From: Larix kaempferi
Lineage: Eukaryota > Streptophyta > Pinopsida > Pinales > Pinaceae
Length of the DNA stretch: 64,000 bases
NCBI GenBank assembly: GCA_027924585.1
Contig: BSBM01000140.1
Location: forward strand, 4,480,001 to 4,544,000
Reading direction: 5' to 3'
Under the pieces are notes generated by a model that had not been told where the DNA came from, did not search any database, and worked only from the letters and a program-made list of their open reading frames with translations. The number at the start of each line of letters is the position of its first letter. The first letter of the stretch is position 1. This document shows, piece by piece, positions 47,162 through 57,692 of this stretch. Position numbers and translations under genes: made by a program.

Positions 47162-47310
47162 ATATATTGTATCTGCCCCCAAATGCTAATGAGCATATGG
47201 GGAAGCATTTTTGTACGACAGATGTATTTTTTGTATATCGGGTGCTGAGGGCACTTATGACATTTGACTATTTGATTTATATATATATGTGGATATATAT
47301 TTGAGATATA
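47162..47310 (+). other. 3' untranslated region of the antisense gene
   Basis: T-rich sequence after the stop at 47159-47161. No canonical AATAAA was seen; TGTATTTTTTGTATA at about 47221 is the likeliest processing region. Confidence 0.35.
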
Positions 47311-47552
47311 TTGTCGTGTATGCACGTGGATGCACATTTGCTTTTGTATATGCCCGTGGAGGCACATGTTATGCACGTGGATGCAGTATATTTGTTGATT
47401 TATGTATGCCCGTGGAGGCACCTGTTATGCACATGGATGCATTATTTGGTTTGTTTGTTTTATGCCCGTGGAGGCACATGTTATGCACGTGGATGCAATA
47501 TTGGTTTTTGTATATGCCCGTGGAGGCACATGTTTTGCACATGGATGCATTT
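47311..47552. repeat. About 56-bp tandem repeat after the antisense gene
   Basis: tatgcccgtggaggcac recurs at 47349, 47405, 47461 and 47513 (periods 56, 56, 52), each followed by atgttatgcacgtggatgca. The two halves of each unit (ccgtggaggca and acgtggatgca) resemble each other. Open frames on the plus strand here result from the repeat. It separates the convergent 3' ends of the antisense gene and the extra RNase H. Confidence 0.88.
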
Positions 47553-47557
47553 TTTGT

Positions 47558-47995
47558 TTATGGATATGACATGATGTGATTGGTGTGCCAGTCGAGGACA
47601 CTGTTTGCCATATTATCTGCTACACTATTGAGGTGTCTTGGGACATGTGTGAATGTAATGGATTCAAACTGTCTAACCATTTGTTTAGTGCACAGGAACT
47701 TTCTGAAGAGACAGGGATCGCGTACCTGGTAATCATTGTTGATCTGGGAAACTAGGAGCTGTGAGTCCAAGAAAACGTTGAGGTGACGTATGCTCATCTG
47801 GAGAGCAGCGGCCAGGAGACCGGTCACGGCATCGTATTAAGCTTGATTAGTGGTAGCGGCACCTAAACATACTCCGTCAATGTGAATTAACTCATGTGAA
47901 GGGGAGTATATTACCCAAGCTGCGGAGGCGAGATTGGGAGACCAACGGCTTGCACCATCAGCGAAACCGACATGGCAGAGTGGAAGAGGTTCCAT
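47558..47995 (-). pseudogene. Archaeal-type RNase H (aRNH) of Tat-like element 2, stop at the catalytic Glu
   Basis: A 146-codon minus-strand frame starting MEPLPLCHVGFADGASRWSP, separated from integrase by the pol stop at 48101. Motifs match the archaeal/type I RNase H acquired by Tat-lineage elements: first catalytic Asp in VGFADGAS (residue 13), third in NVFLDSQLLVSQ, last in NSVADNMAN. The Glu expected in NQAEYDAV is at codon 53 and reads TAA (47837-47839), one base from GAA. Everything else is open to the end. The enzyme would remove genomic RNA from RNA-DNA hybrids, compensating for the degenerate Ty3-type RNase H. As written the protein stops after 52 residues; restart at a downstream Met could not restore the first two catalytic positions. 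Confidence 0.82.
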
Positions 47996-48100
47996 TTGTG
48001 GTCATGCAGAGAAAAACAAATATTTAGGTTTTTTTGAAATTTTTTGTGAACAAAAAATGTATGCCTATACTAAAATGGACGATGGTGTCCATCAGATTTT

Positions 48101-49430
48101 CTATGGGTAAAATCGTTTAAGGTACAACCCGTTGCGTGGGTTGCGTAGGGTGTTGCCTTCCGAATCGGTCAGAATGTATGCCCCCTGCCCAAGGCAGGTG
48201 TGTACAATGTAGGGGCCTTGCCACATGGACACGAACTTTCCCTTTCCGGTTTTGTCATGAGCTTGATCGTAAGCGAGGACAAGGTCTCCCTCCGAAAAGG
48301 TTCTTGGGTGGACGCGTTTGTCGTAACTTAGTTTCGATCATTGTTTAGCAGCTTCCATGTTTTGAATGGCTGTGCGCCGATCTTCATCGGCCTGCTCTAG
48401 GAGCAGTAAACGTTGCTCGATCGGGGAAGTGTCCGGTAGGAGCTCAACGGCGATATGTAAGGCTGGGATCTGACACTCAATGGGGAGGACAGATTCGACA
48501 CCGTGAACTAAATGGAAAGGGGTAAAACCGGTGGCGGTTTTGGTTGATGTGCGGTAGGCCCATAGTGCCGAGAAAAGCATGTGGTGCCAATTGGATTTGT
48601 GCTTGTCTACAGTACGTTGGAGAATGGTCTTCAAGATTTTATTGATCGCTTCGACTTGGCCGTTTCCTTGGGGATAGTAAGCGGAAGAGAAATGGTGTTC
48701 AAATTTCAACATGGTTGAGAATTCCTTCCAGACGGCATCTTGGAAGTGAGAGCCGTGGTCAGAGACTAGTTGCTGTGGTACTCCGAAGCGAGCGATAACA
48801 TGGTTGAATAAAAACCGTGCTGCAGTGTCGGCTTTGCAATTATAGGTCGGCATGGCTTCTGCCCACTTGGTGAAATAATCTACAGCCACCACGATGTGTT
48901 TGTGGCCGCCGGCTGACGGGGGGTTGCAGTCGAGGAAGTCAATGGCCCATTTGCAGAATGGTCCGACAGTGATGACTGGATGAAGGGGGGCCGGGGGGGT
49001 TCTTGCTTTGGGGGCAAATAGTTGGCAGTTCTGGCAGTGCTTGACTGCTGTGATGCAATCAGTGAACAATGATGGCCAAAAATAACCGGCCCGAATGATT
49101 TTCTGGGCGGTGGCCATGCCGGAGAAATGGCCTCCACAGGCACCGCTATGACAATCATTGAGGACTTGTTCTGCCTCACTATGGGATAGGCAGCGGCGTA
49201 AGATAGTATCAACGCCGCGTCGGTAAAGTACATCCCCAATCAGGAGGTATCGGGGGGCGTGGTGTCGTATGCGACGGCGTCCATCACGATCGATGTGTGG
49301 TCGGAATTTTTGCGTACGAAGGTAAGTCAAAATGTCTCCGTACCAAGGGTCGTCAGACGAAATGATGAAGATCTGCTCGTCAATCAGGTCCGTTTGGATA
49401 ACGGGTGATGTTGAAGAGGATGGGAGGTCT
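48101..49430 (-). pseudogene. Integrase of Tat-like element 2
   Basis: Minus strand. HHCC zinc domain (CHSGACGGHFSG, then VKHCQNCQLFAPKA), DDE core with first Asp in WAIDFLDCNP (about 48940), second in LVSDHGSHFQ (about 48750) and Glu in QGNGQVEAINK (about 48655). The C-terminal domain has the GPY/F-type motif MWQGPYIVHT and ends LKRFYP at 48101. All catalytic residues are present. An in-frame TGA at 48338-48340 after EAAKQ interrupts the chain between the core and the C-terminal domain; TGG is the likeliest ancestor. Integrase inserts the DNA copy into chromosomes; the 5-bp AATAG duplication is its footprint. Confidence 0.9.
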
Positions 49431-51170
49431 GTAATGAGGTGAGCAAGCGCGAGGGCTTTGGTGCTTTTGGGAGTTCTGAAAGTGAGGTCATATTCCTGGA
49501 GGATAATGACCCATTTAGCAACACGACCTTGTAGGAGCCGCCGGGTGAGGAGATAGACCATGGGGTTGGAGTCGGCCACGACTGTGGTATGACTAAGCAA
49601 AATGTAGTGTCGTAGTTTTTGTACGGAAAAGACTACGGCTAGGGCTAATCTTTCCTCGTATGGGTAACGTAGAGGTGGACCAGACAAGGTCTGGCTGACG
49701 TAATAAATCACATGCTCTTTGTGGGAGGCATCTTCTTGGACCAAAACTCCGGATACAGCATGTTCAGATGCCGAGACATAAAGGGTGAAGTCTTGAGAGA
49801 AATCCGGTGGGGATATCAAGGGGCTTGTGTGAGAGCTTTCTTGAGGGCTTCGAATGCCGTGTCTGCTTGCTCATCCCAAACAAAGGGTATGTGGGTACGA
49901 AGTAAGCGTAAGAATCCATGGACTTTGGTGGCGTAATCAGGAACAAAGCGCCTAAGAAAATTGGACCGCCCTTGCAAGCTCTGAAGCTGCCGAAGCGTGC
50001 GAGGAGGGGGAAGTTCTAAGATGGCTTTGACTTTCAGGGGATCGACAGTGATTCCGTCTTGGGAAACAATGAAACCCAACAACCGGCCCGCTGGGACGCA
50101 AAAGACACACTTGTGTGGGTTCAAGCGGATTTTATATTTGCGACAACGCAGGAAAACTTGCCGGAGGTCGTTAAGGTGGTCTGATCGTTTTCGGGAACGA
50201 GCTGTGAGGTCATCAAGATAGACTCGCAGGATATGGACCAAGTCATGAAAGCAATAGGTCATGGCTCGCCGGAAAGTGGCACCAGCATTTTTAAGGCCAA
50301 ATGGCATGACGCGATAGGCAAAGGTGCCCCATGGGGTGGTGAATGCAGTCTTGTACTGATCCTCCTTGCGGATGTGGATCTGGTTATATCCGGAAAACCC
50401 GTCCATGAAGGATAGGACCTCATGGCCCACACACTCATCAATGAGTTGGTCAATGAATGGCGTGGGGAAATTGTCTTTTGGACAAGCGTGGTTTAAATCG
50501 CGGAAGTCAGTGCATACTCTAAGGGTGCCCTGCTTTTTGTTGACGGGAACGGGGTTCGATACCCAGGTGGTGTACGGGATAGGGTAAATGAACCCTGCTT
50601 TTCGAAGTTTGTCGACCTCAGCCTTAACAGCAGGGAGCTTGGAAGGGTGTATGGGTCGCTGTTTCTGACGAACAGGGGGTACTTCAGGCCATGTATCAAT
50701 GTGGTGTTCAATAATGGCGAGGTCGAGACCAGGCATATCGGTATAGGACCAGGCAAAGACGTCTCGGAACTCTTGAAAGAGCTTTTTGTACGCCTGAGTT
50801 TCTGCTTGAGTGCAAGATGCGCCCAGCGAGATGAGCTCAGGTTTCCCTGGTGTTGTGGAAATGTCTATCTGTATAGTGGGGGAAATGTTTGACATGTTCC
50901 CTTCTTCAAAGGCATCCGGTGCTGGGATGGGGTCCTTTAACCAATCGACCTTAGTGGGTATGAAATCTTTCGATTCGACCGATAGCTGGTTGGATGCAGT
51001 GGATGTAGATGCTTCTGGGAGGAAGTACGAGCGATGATGCATATCATCCCAAGGGTAGTCGGGTGCAGTGAGTGTCTCCAAAATTTGCTCATCAGTATTG
51101 AAGTAGTCAAACCATAAATCAAGGGGTTCTGGTTTGAAAGTTGTTGAAATCATATAAATTGTATTGACTT
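49431..51170 (-). pseudogene. Reverse transcriptase and Ty3-type RNase H of Tat-like element 2
   Basis: Minus strand. RT (about 50900-49820) has PVNKKQGTLRVCTDFRDLN, FMDGFSGYNQIHI, YRVMPFGLKNAGATF, catalytic YLDD at 50209-50220 and the thumb LNPHKCVFCVPAGRLLG; it looks intact. After KKALTQAP the frame breaks because a run of five C is four here (49820-49823), compared with element 1. The RNase H (about 49818-49430) continues in another frame: FTLYVSASEHAVSGVLVQED and PYEERLALAVVFSVQKLR. The usual first Asp (LYTDAS-type motif) is Ser/Ala here, as in element 1, so this domain is probably catalytically weak or dead. Confidence 0.9.
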
Positions 51171-53016
51171 CTTCCGACGAGGATGATGGCGGGGGGTGGA
51201 TCTCCTCGATGAGGGGAGGAGATATCTCTAAGTCGACGTTGTTTAACTCGTACAATGCTGCTATATAGTCAGGTAGATCAGGACAATGGTGAGAATAGTG
51301 GCCGTAAACACTGCATATAGCGCAAGGATGGTTGGTGCGCAGTGATTTGTCGCGAGGCTGTAGAGGTGGCTCTAATATGACTACTGGGATGCCGATGTCA
51401 TCGTCCAACATATTCATATGCTCTTGGAGTGCTGGTAAGTGTGGGCATTGATGAGTTGGGTGGCCTATCTCATCGCATAATGAGCACTTGGGGGGAGCTC
51501 GAAACACTGGTGGGGGTTTAACTGCCTTAGGGGGTGGTATAGCAGTGTATGGTTGTGGACCTCTGCCCCCAGCGGGCTTGATAGGAGGGGGAGGATTTGT
51601 TGACGACAAAGGGATATTGAGGCTAGGAGGAGGTGTCGTTGACGACGAAGGGATTGCGACACCAGGAGGAGGTTGATTTGTGGTAACAATAGGTTGTACC
51701 GGTTGGAGGATGACGTTTGGTGTCGACGGTCGAACGGGAGGTGGAATATACCACACAGGTAATCCCAATGTTAGCCCGGGTAGACTAAGGGTAGCCATAA
51801 CCGGGGCGCTTACTACACCCGAAGGAGGAAATAGGAAGGGGATGGTGTGGATAGGTGTAACACCAATGTGACTGGGGATCAATGGTGGTTGACCACCGGA
51901 TGTTTGTGTATTCTGTGAAAGAGTACAGAGGTTTGCGACTTGGGTCTCTGGTGATGGTGGTGGAATGGCCTGGAATGAAGAGGTCATTGGTGTATCTGAA
52001 TAAAGTCCGGGTCCCAAAGAAGAGACAAAGGAGGTAGTTGCACTAGAAGTTGGTTGTTCAATCATGGGAAGAACATTTTCGGGTGCTGCAGGGGCATTGG
52101 GATCATAGTAGGTGAGTTGGTCAATTTTGACCACGCGTCCCTCGTGGGGGAAGATCATGGTGCGGAAAACGGAGGAGGCGACTGCTTTCATGGCGTACAT
52201 GTAACTGCGGCCAAGTAAAAGGTTATAATCGAGCTGGGCGTTAATGACCTCTATGTCGATGAGCACAGTTTTCCCACCTAATTGGACGGGCACCTTGGGT
52301 AGTAAACCTTGAGGTTGAGCTGACCGGCCGTCGTAGGCCCGCAATGCAGTTGTGGATTGCTGGAGAGTAGGGGATCCCAACTTCTGCCAAACAAATGTGG
52401 ACATGACGCATGTGGAGGCACCCTCGTCGATGATACATCGATGGATGACAAGATTCCGAATAGAAACGGAAACTTGGACTGCTATGGTGGAAGGCAGCCG
52501 TGGTTCAGACTGGTCTAAATCAAAGGTCATCAATTTCGAATCATTTGGGTCAATCGCCCCAATGGCAGAAAGTAAAGTCTTGTGCTGAGTAGGGCAGTTT
52601 TTTAAGACTTCTAACGCAGACATGGCTGCGGGAGATTGAGCTAAGTCATCTACAATGTTGTAATTGGACGCAGCCCGTGCATTGGGGTTGTTGTTGATTC
52701 GGCGAAGGGGGAAGCGAGGTGCTTTAGAAGCGCCATCGAGTGGAACCTGAGGTATACGCAATGTCTGATCAGTGGGATGAGCATTAGTATCCTTTTTGGC
52801 AGGGGTAGCCTCGGAGGTACGAGCATACTGGTTCCGTCGGGTTTGGATATTGACGTCGGCAGTGGACATCATCAATAAGTGGTGGGTGCCTGAATCAAAC
52901 ATGGGTTGGTCAGGAGCTGCGTAAGTAATTTGTTGTGGTTGCACGTTGCCCTGTGGGGGGGCTAACGGCTGAGTGTTCACCACTCCTTGTGTTGGAAAGG
53001 GGTTTTGTAGTACCAA
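51171..53016 (-). pseudogene. Aspartic protease and CCHC knuckles of Tat-like element 2
   Basis: Same frame as gag and RT. From the Met at 53016, residues about 170-290 are retropepsin-like: VIHRCIIDEGASTCVMS with the catalytic Asp at residue 197, and YNLLLGRSYMYAM. The triad reads D-E-G rather than D-S/T-G, also in element 1, so it is a family trait and not a recent mutation. A Pro-rich linker follows, then two knuckles, CSLCDEIGHPTHQC (about 51488) and CAICSVYGHYSHHC (about 51325), both complete. Knuckles downstream of protease are unusual for gag-pol order. Confidence 0.85.
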
Positions 53017-55187
53017 AGGTTGTTGTGGAGGTGGTGGAGGGTTGGGTGGCGGCTGAGGAGCCGCCTTCCCTTGACGATGAGCGTCATTGGTCCATAATTG
53101 TCGAGCTCGCTCCAGGTGTGGGAAAGCGTGGGTATAGTGGCCATAGACACCGCAAATGGAACAAGGATGGTTTGTTCGTAAATTAGCATTTTTGGCTTGC
53201 TTAGGTGGTCGATCAGGATTTTGATGAGTGGGTGCCGCGTTATTGTTTTGTGGAGGATGGGTAGGTTGTGGAGCTTGGTTACGGTTTTGGTTGTTTCCAC
53301 GGTTACGTCCTCTTCCGCGGTTGGGTTGCCCACCCTAGTTGCATTGGTTATTTTGGTATGGGGGCTGATGTTGTTGTGCGTACACATGCCCTTGAGCATT
53401 GGAGGGATTCTGAGGAGCCGCAGGTTGCGGTGGATAGTATGCAGGTGGAGCTGGAGGTGGTCCAGTTGCCTGTTGGGGTTGTTGGTACCCCTGAGCTGGT
53501 GGAGGTGTGAGGTTAGCTGGTGCAACCGGTTGTGGGTAATGCATGGGCTGTTGTGGGAACTGCATGGGGGTCTGTACCGTAGGTTGAGCATAGTATGTAG
53601 GAGGTACATATGCTGATGGCGCTTGGCCATAACAATGTTGTGGACAAGAGGGTCCATGAACGTGATGGGTCTGGTTTGTTGGAGCATAAGAAGTTGTCGC
53701 TCCGGAACTCGATGTGGCCCTAGAAAGGTCTGGGGTGGGCATGGTGCTCACCATACTGAAAGGTTTTGCTTGCGGTGTAATTTGGCCAATAATGCCATCA
53801 GCGGCATGTGATGCCCCCGGTGCGTCACCGCGTGCAGAGTCGCCTCGTGGGGCATCCGGTATGATCGTGTATAAGTAACCCGACTGGGCGTAGATGAGAT
53901 CAAATTGTTGGGCCTTGAGGATGGCCTCTTCCTCGGACTGGGGTCTTTCAGATGCTACATCCTTCGCAATGAGAGGAAGGAGGGATTTAAGGAACCAGTC
54001 TAAAAAGATTCGGTCGTCTAATTTGATCTTGCATAGGCTTCGGCGTCGGCACCAATCATGAATATGGTAAGTGATATGCGTGGCCGTGTTCTGTCTGCAA
54101 GACAGTAGGATTTCGACGCCCGCATCATAGCGGATCGGTAGCTGAAAGAACTGCAGGAAGTTCGAGGCAAGGGAGGTAAATGTGGAATGCGTCCCATGGG
54201 GTTGCTCGATATACCATTTGGCTGCAGAGCCAGTGAAGGTGCGTTGTAATAAACGGAGGCGGACAGAGTCATCCACTATGGAGTTGGAGGAACACCATAA
54301 ATGGAAGGACATGATGTGGTTCTGGGGGTCTTCTCTTGCCTTACCCTCAAACTTAGGGATGTCAGAGGGGAGTTTGGTGGGCATTTGAGGCCACGCCGGA
54401 TCATGTCTAATGGGGTCATTTGTGAGCCTAGCTAGATCTGGCAGGTTCAGACTTGCCATGTATGGTAGACTAGCAGATGTGGGGACCGGAACTGGGACAT
54501 GCCTACCCACTGTGGTATGGTGTAGGGGTCCAGTAGCGCCTAAAGGTATGCTAGGTATGGAGGGTATGTGCCCTCCAATAGGTGTGGTATGGTATGGGTT
54601 AGTGCTCCCAAGTGCAACGTGGGTTGCACTTGGGTTAGGAACCGCACTAGGGATTCCTGGTATAGCACTCCCAAGTGCAACATGGGTTACACTCGGGTTA
54701 GGAATCGCACTAGGGGTTCCTGGGATAGGGTTTGTTGAAACCGAAGGGGGTATGACCCCCATGTTGGGTATACCCATGACAGGTGGTGGCCCTGTGTTAG
54801 GCATTCCTGAATGTGGAGTGTTACCCATATTGGGAATACCCAGGGGGGTGGTTGTTGCCGTGGATGGTACTACAGCAGAAGGGTCTGCAGATGTCTGACC
54901 TATGGTAGTTGTAAATAGTGGATCAAATGGTGTTCCAGACATAATTGTGGTTGGTGGTAACTCTGTGGGGTTTTCGGATTCTACCTCCAAATCAAAGGTG
55001 AAGTGGGGTATGTCAGAATCGGATGACTGTCTAATTGATTGACGATGTGTCGAATCAAGGGATAAGGCCCTGCGTCTGTGACGTGGAGAGCCAAGTGGAC
55101 TAAACTCTGGGAGTTCGCCCTGTAGACGGCGAGAGCGTCTAAAATTCTCAATGGTGAGAATATGTTGTTGTATAAAAAATTTGTTTA
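53017..55187 (-). pseudogene. gag of Tat-like element 2
   Basis: The ATG-initiated part begins at 54990 (MEVESENPTELPP). Order: Pro/Gly-rich N-terminus with MPNTGPPPVMGIPNMG repeats, gag core (SAAKWYIEQPHG, FLQFFQLPIRYDAG, EILLSCRQNTATHI), Pro/Gln/Tyr-rich linker, Arg/Gly box (GRGRNRGNN) and a knuckle. An in-frame TAG at 53335-53337 (QCN*GGQ) interrupts it; element 1 has CAG. The last Cys of the knuckle is Phe (CSICGVYGHYTHAF). The same frame stays open upstream of 54990 to about 55187 with a basic Arg/Ser segment (ENFRRSRRLQGEL) also conserved in element 1, without an ATG, so the real start may be upstream and non-ATG or the ATG may have been lost. Confidence 0.88.
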
Positions 55188-56946
55188 AGTATCAGGTGGT
55201 GATATATATATAAAAGACTCAAAACCCTTATGCAACCAAGGGTGCAAGAAGGGGAGTGAAAAAAGAAGGCTCTCAGGCCAAAAAATCAATCCTCAGAAAA
55301 GGCACTTATTCTAGCAGCTGTGCTACAATAAGTGGAGGAATGCAACAACAGGTCAGAATACCAACACGCAAGCGGCTCCTAGAAAAAATAGGTGTAACTA
55401 GACCACAGGTAGGTTGAAATCATGCAAACACCTAATCTAAAAGTATTGTGACTCAAACAGACGATATCCTCTGCAAGGTGATGAAATCCAAGTCAGACAA
55501 TATGAATGTTGAGACAACGGCTAGATATCCCCCTACCGGGAGGGACACCGGGTAATCAATCCTAAAGACAGGCTACTAGGATACTCCGTTCATGACGCGT
55601 CGAGAAAAGGTAAATCTGCCGTTTGGTCCTTTGATCGCAATATCCCAATACAGGGATATCCCGAGAACTGCGAATGGTAGCCCTTCGGTTACTGAATGGG
55701 TTTCGGTATCCCACTCAGGCTTCCGGAACCATCCTCGTGACTTCAACCCTCCTAAGGGAGAGGCCTTCCCACAAACCGGTTGTGACCGCGCCAAAAAGTA
55801 CTAAGAGATTTTAGCTCCCTAATTGGACAACTTCTATGTCTCAGATGTAAGAACTGAGGGGTGTTATTGGAACACTATCCCCCCAATACTAACTAGCTAC
55901 AAGAATTCTTTTAGTGTTCCCCAAGTGGGGTTAAAAGTGTGTTCAAATTAAGGTATGTTTTAAGGCTTAGTTCAATTAAGTGATCGTGTGAGTGCACGTG
56001 AGGTGTTGTAAACTGAACTTGAAAAGAATTAAATGCTTTACAGGAAACTTTCAAAAAATAAAGGATTTTTCGAAAATAAAAAAGCAAATATTTATGACTT
56101 TTCACTAAAAGGAATTTAAATGCTTTTCAAAAAATAACTCAAAAAATAATGGATTTTTTGGATTTATGAAAGCAAATAATAGACTTCTTTTTTTTAAAAG
56201 AAATAAATGGATTTCTTCGTTTCAAGAAAAATTGCTAAGGGCAAGATTTTAAAGAAGTAAACAAGAAAAAATTTGAATCTAGATAAAAATGCAAAATGAG
56301 TCTTTCTTTCACTTTCTTGAAAATTTTTAAAAAGATTTCTTGATATGCACTTTTAAATAGTAAAAAAAATTTTCAAAGCTGTAAAATATGCAGGATTTAG
56401 TACTGTAAAAAATGTGCTATGGGCAGAAAGTACAGTAAAAATTTTTTTTTTTTTCAAAATCGGGATGGCCGAATGAAAAATTCAGCCGCGCGGGTTTTGG
56501 ACGTACAGCCGCGATGGGCCGCGCGGGTTTTGGACGCACAGTCGCGATGGACTGCGCGGGTTTTGGGCGCACAGTCGCGATGGACCGCACAGGCGCGATG
56601 GGCAGCGCGGAAATTGGCCGCGAAGCCGCGGTGTGCAGCGCGGAAAAACGCAGAAAAGTCGCGATGGACCGCGCGACTGTGTGGGAAAAAGCCGCGGTGG
56701 ACCGCGCGGAAAAGTGCAGTAAAGTCGCGATGGACCGCGCGACTGTCTGGAAAAAAACCGCGAGGCGGAAGCCGTGCACGGAAACCGAGAAACGAACCCG
56801 AAAATTGAAAATTTCGAGCTGTTTATGGGGCCAAATCTCAGAGCAGCAATGTATCTGCTGTCTAAGATGGCAGATCTATGGATCTAAAGGTTAAAAACTC
56901 ATAAAAAACTAAGATTAAAGGCAAAACTAGAGATCTATAGTTCAAA
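55188..56946 (-). other. Leader of Tat-like element 2
   Basis: About 1.76 kb between primer site and gag, with no convincing ORF. Contains packaging-type leader sequence shared with element 1 (tccgttcatgacgcgtcgag and ggtttcggtatcccactcag) and AT-rich sequence at 56000-56450. The GC-rich array at 56475-56765 stands out against this background. Confidence 0.75.
56475..56765. repeat. CGCGAT-rich repeat in the sense leader
   Basis: Imperfect units of about 33-38 bp such as acagtcgcgatggaccgcgc followed by gggttttgg or gactgt. It shares GCGATGG and CCGCGCGG words with the 5'-UTR intron of the antisense gene (45395-45655). The frames on both strands read through it because of its composition; I do not consider them genes. 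Confidence 0.85.
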
Positions 56947-56963
56947 CCAAAGCGGAGTCGCCA
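56947..56963 (-). other. Primer binding site of Tat-like element 2
   Basis: The minus strand reads TGGCGACTCCGCTTTGG, five bases from the LTR. The first 13 bases equal those of element 1. The tRNA is probably Arg, by analogy with Tat/Ogre elements; not proven here. Confidence 0.75.
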
Positions 56964-56968
56964 AAAAC

Positions 56969-57692
56969 TGTTGGCCCGGTTTTGCAACCAGGCTTAGTGC
57001 TATGGGCACCTGCTAACTAGTAGCAGCAGTTTCAATGGAAATAAATAACAATAAACTAATTAAACAATACTATTCATGGATCTAAGCAAATATATTAAGC
57101 AAATAACAAAAATAATTTAAAATAAAAAACAAGAACATATATAAAATAAAGAATTTGTATTGAAAGGATGGGGCAAGCAAGTGCTTGCGAAATCAATACC
57201 TCTAATGGTGAGGTTGAATAGCTCCAAGGATGAGCAACTTCCAATCTCCAATGGTCTCTTCTCCAATGTGGTTTGCAATGGCTAAAATGCTCAAGGGAGA
57301 TTTCAGCAGCATAAGGATGAGATAATGGATGGATGTGAAATGAGGAGCCCCTACCACCTTTTTATAGGTTTTGGTGGTGGGAAATACCATTTGTGGTTTT
57401 GTGGAAACCAAATGGTATTGACCAACATGGTTTAGGTACTTTTCCCTCCTTTTTCCTTTTTTGAATAAAAATAATATTTTAATTCCCTTTTTAATATTTT
57501 TGGGAATTTGGACCCTTTTTGAGGGTTTTTTATGATTTTCTTGGGAAAATAATCTTTTTTAATGGAAAAAGGGGTGTACTAAGGTCTTTTGGTGACCTTT
57601 TGTTGGTTTCAGAGGCTCAGATGGTGGAAAAGTGGACAAATGGGTCATGTGAATAAGGGAATGAGCTAGTGAGCACCTTTTAGGTGTTAACA
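56969..57692 (-). repeat. 5' LTR of Tat-like element 2 (724 bp)
   Basis: Same length and ends as 42087-42810, about eight differences. It abuts the primer site, so it is the 5' LTR on the minus strand. Confidence 0.96.
57357..57366 (-). promoter_or_regulatory. TATA box in the 5' LTR of Tat-like element 2
   Basis: TATAAAAAGG on the minus strand, conserved in all three LTRs. The likely promoter of the 15-kb genomic RNA. Confidence 0.65.

Larger units (their letters stand above)
42087..57692 (-). mobile_element. Complete 15.6-kb Tat-like Ty3/gypsy element 2 with antisense plant mobile domain gene
   Basis: Bounded by two 724-bp LTRs (TG...CA) and AATAG duplications. Minus-strand order: 5' LTR (57692-56969), primer site, about 1.8-kb leader with a CGCGAT-rich array, gag-pol (about 54990-48101), separate archaeal-type RNase H (47995-47558), antisense gene on the plus strand (45171-47161), a sense ORF of unknown kind (44086-43097), polypurine tract, 3' LTR (42810-42087). 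The LTRs differ at about 8 positions by eye (1.1%). The extra RNase H, weak Ty3-type RNase H and extra ORFs fit the Tat lineage of plant Ty3/gypsy elements. Lesions in gag (TAG, 53335), pol (frameshift at 49820-49823; TGA, 48338) and the extra RNase H (TAA, 47837) make it non-autonomous now. Confidence 0.96.

Noticed and set aside
46644-47421. Minus-strand frames opposite the plant mobile domain gene
   Set aside because: They are antisense shadows of GC-rich exon 2, and the plus strand has the recognised domain and splice sites.
47289-47579. Overlapping plus-strand frames with MPVEAHVMH-type repeats
   Set aside because: They arise from the 56-bp repeat and lie in the 3' flank of the antisense gene.
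55576-55804. Opposed 70-72-residue frames in the leader of element 2
   Set aside because: The same leader region in element 1 does not keep either frame, and no motif is present.
56417-56894. Long frames on both strands through the CGCGAT array
   Set aside because: Arg/Ala-rich translations of a GC-rich repeat in the leader; the region is degraded in element 1 without frame conservation.
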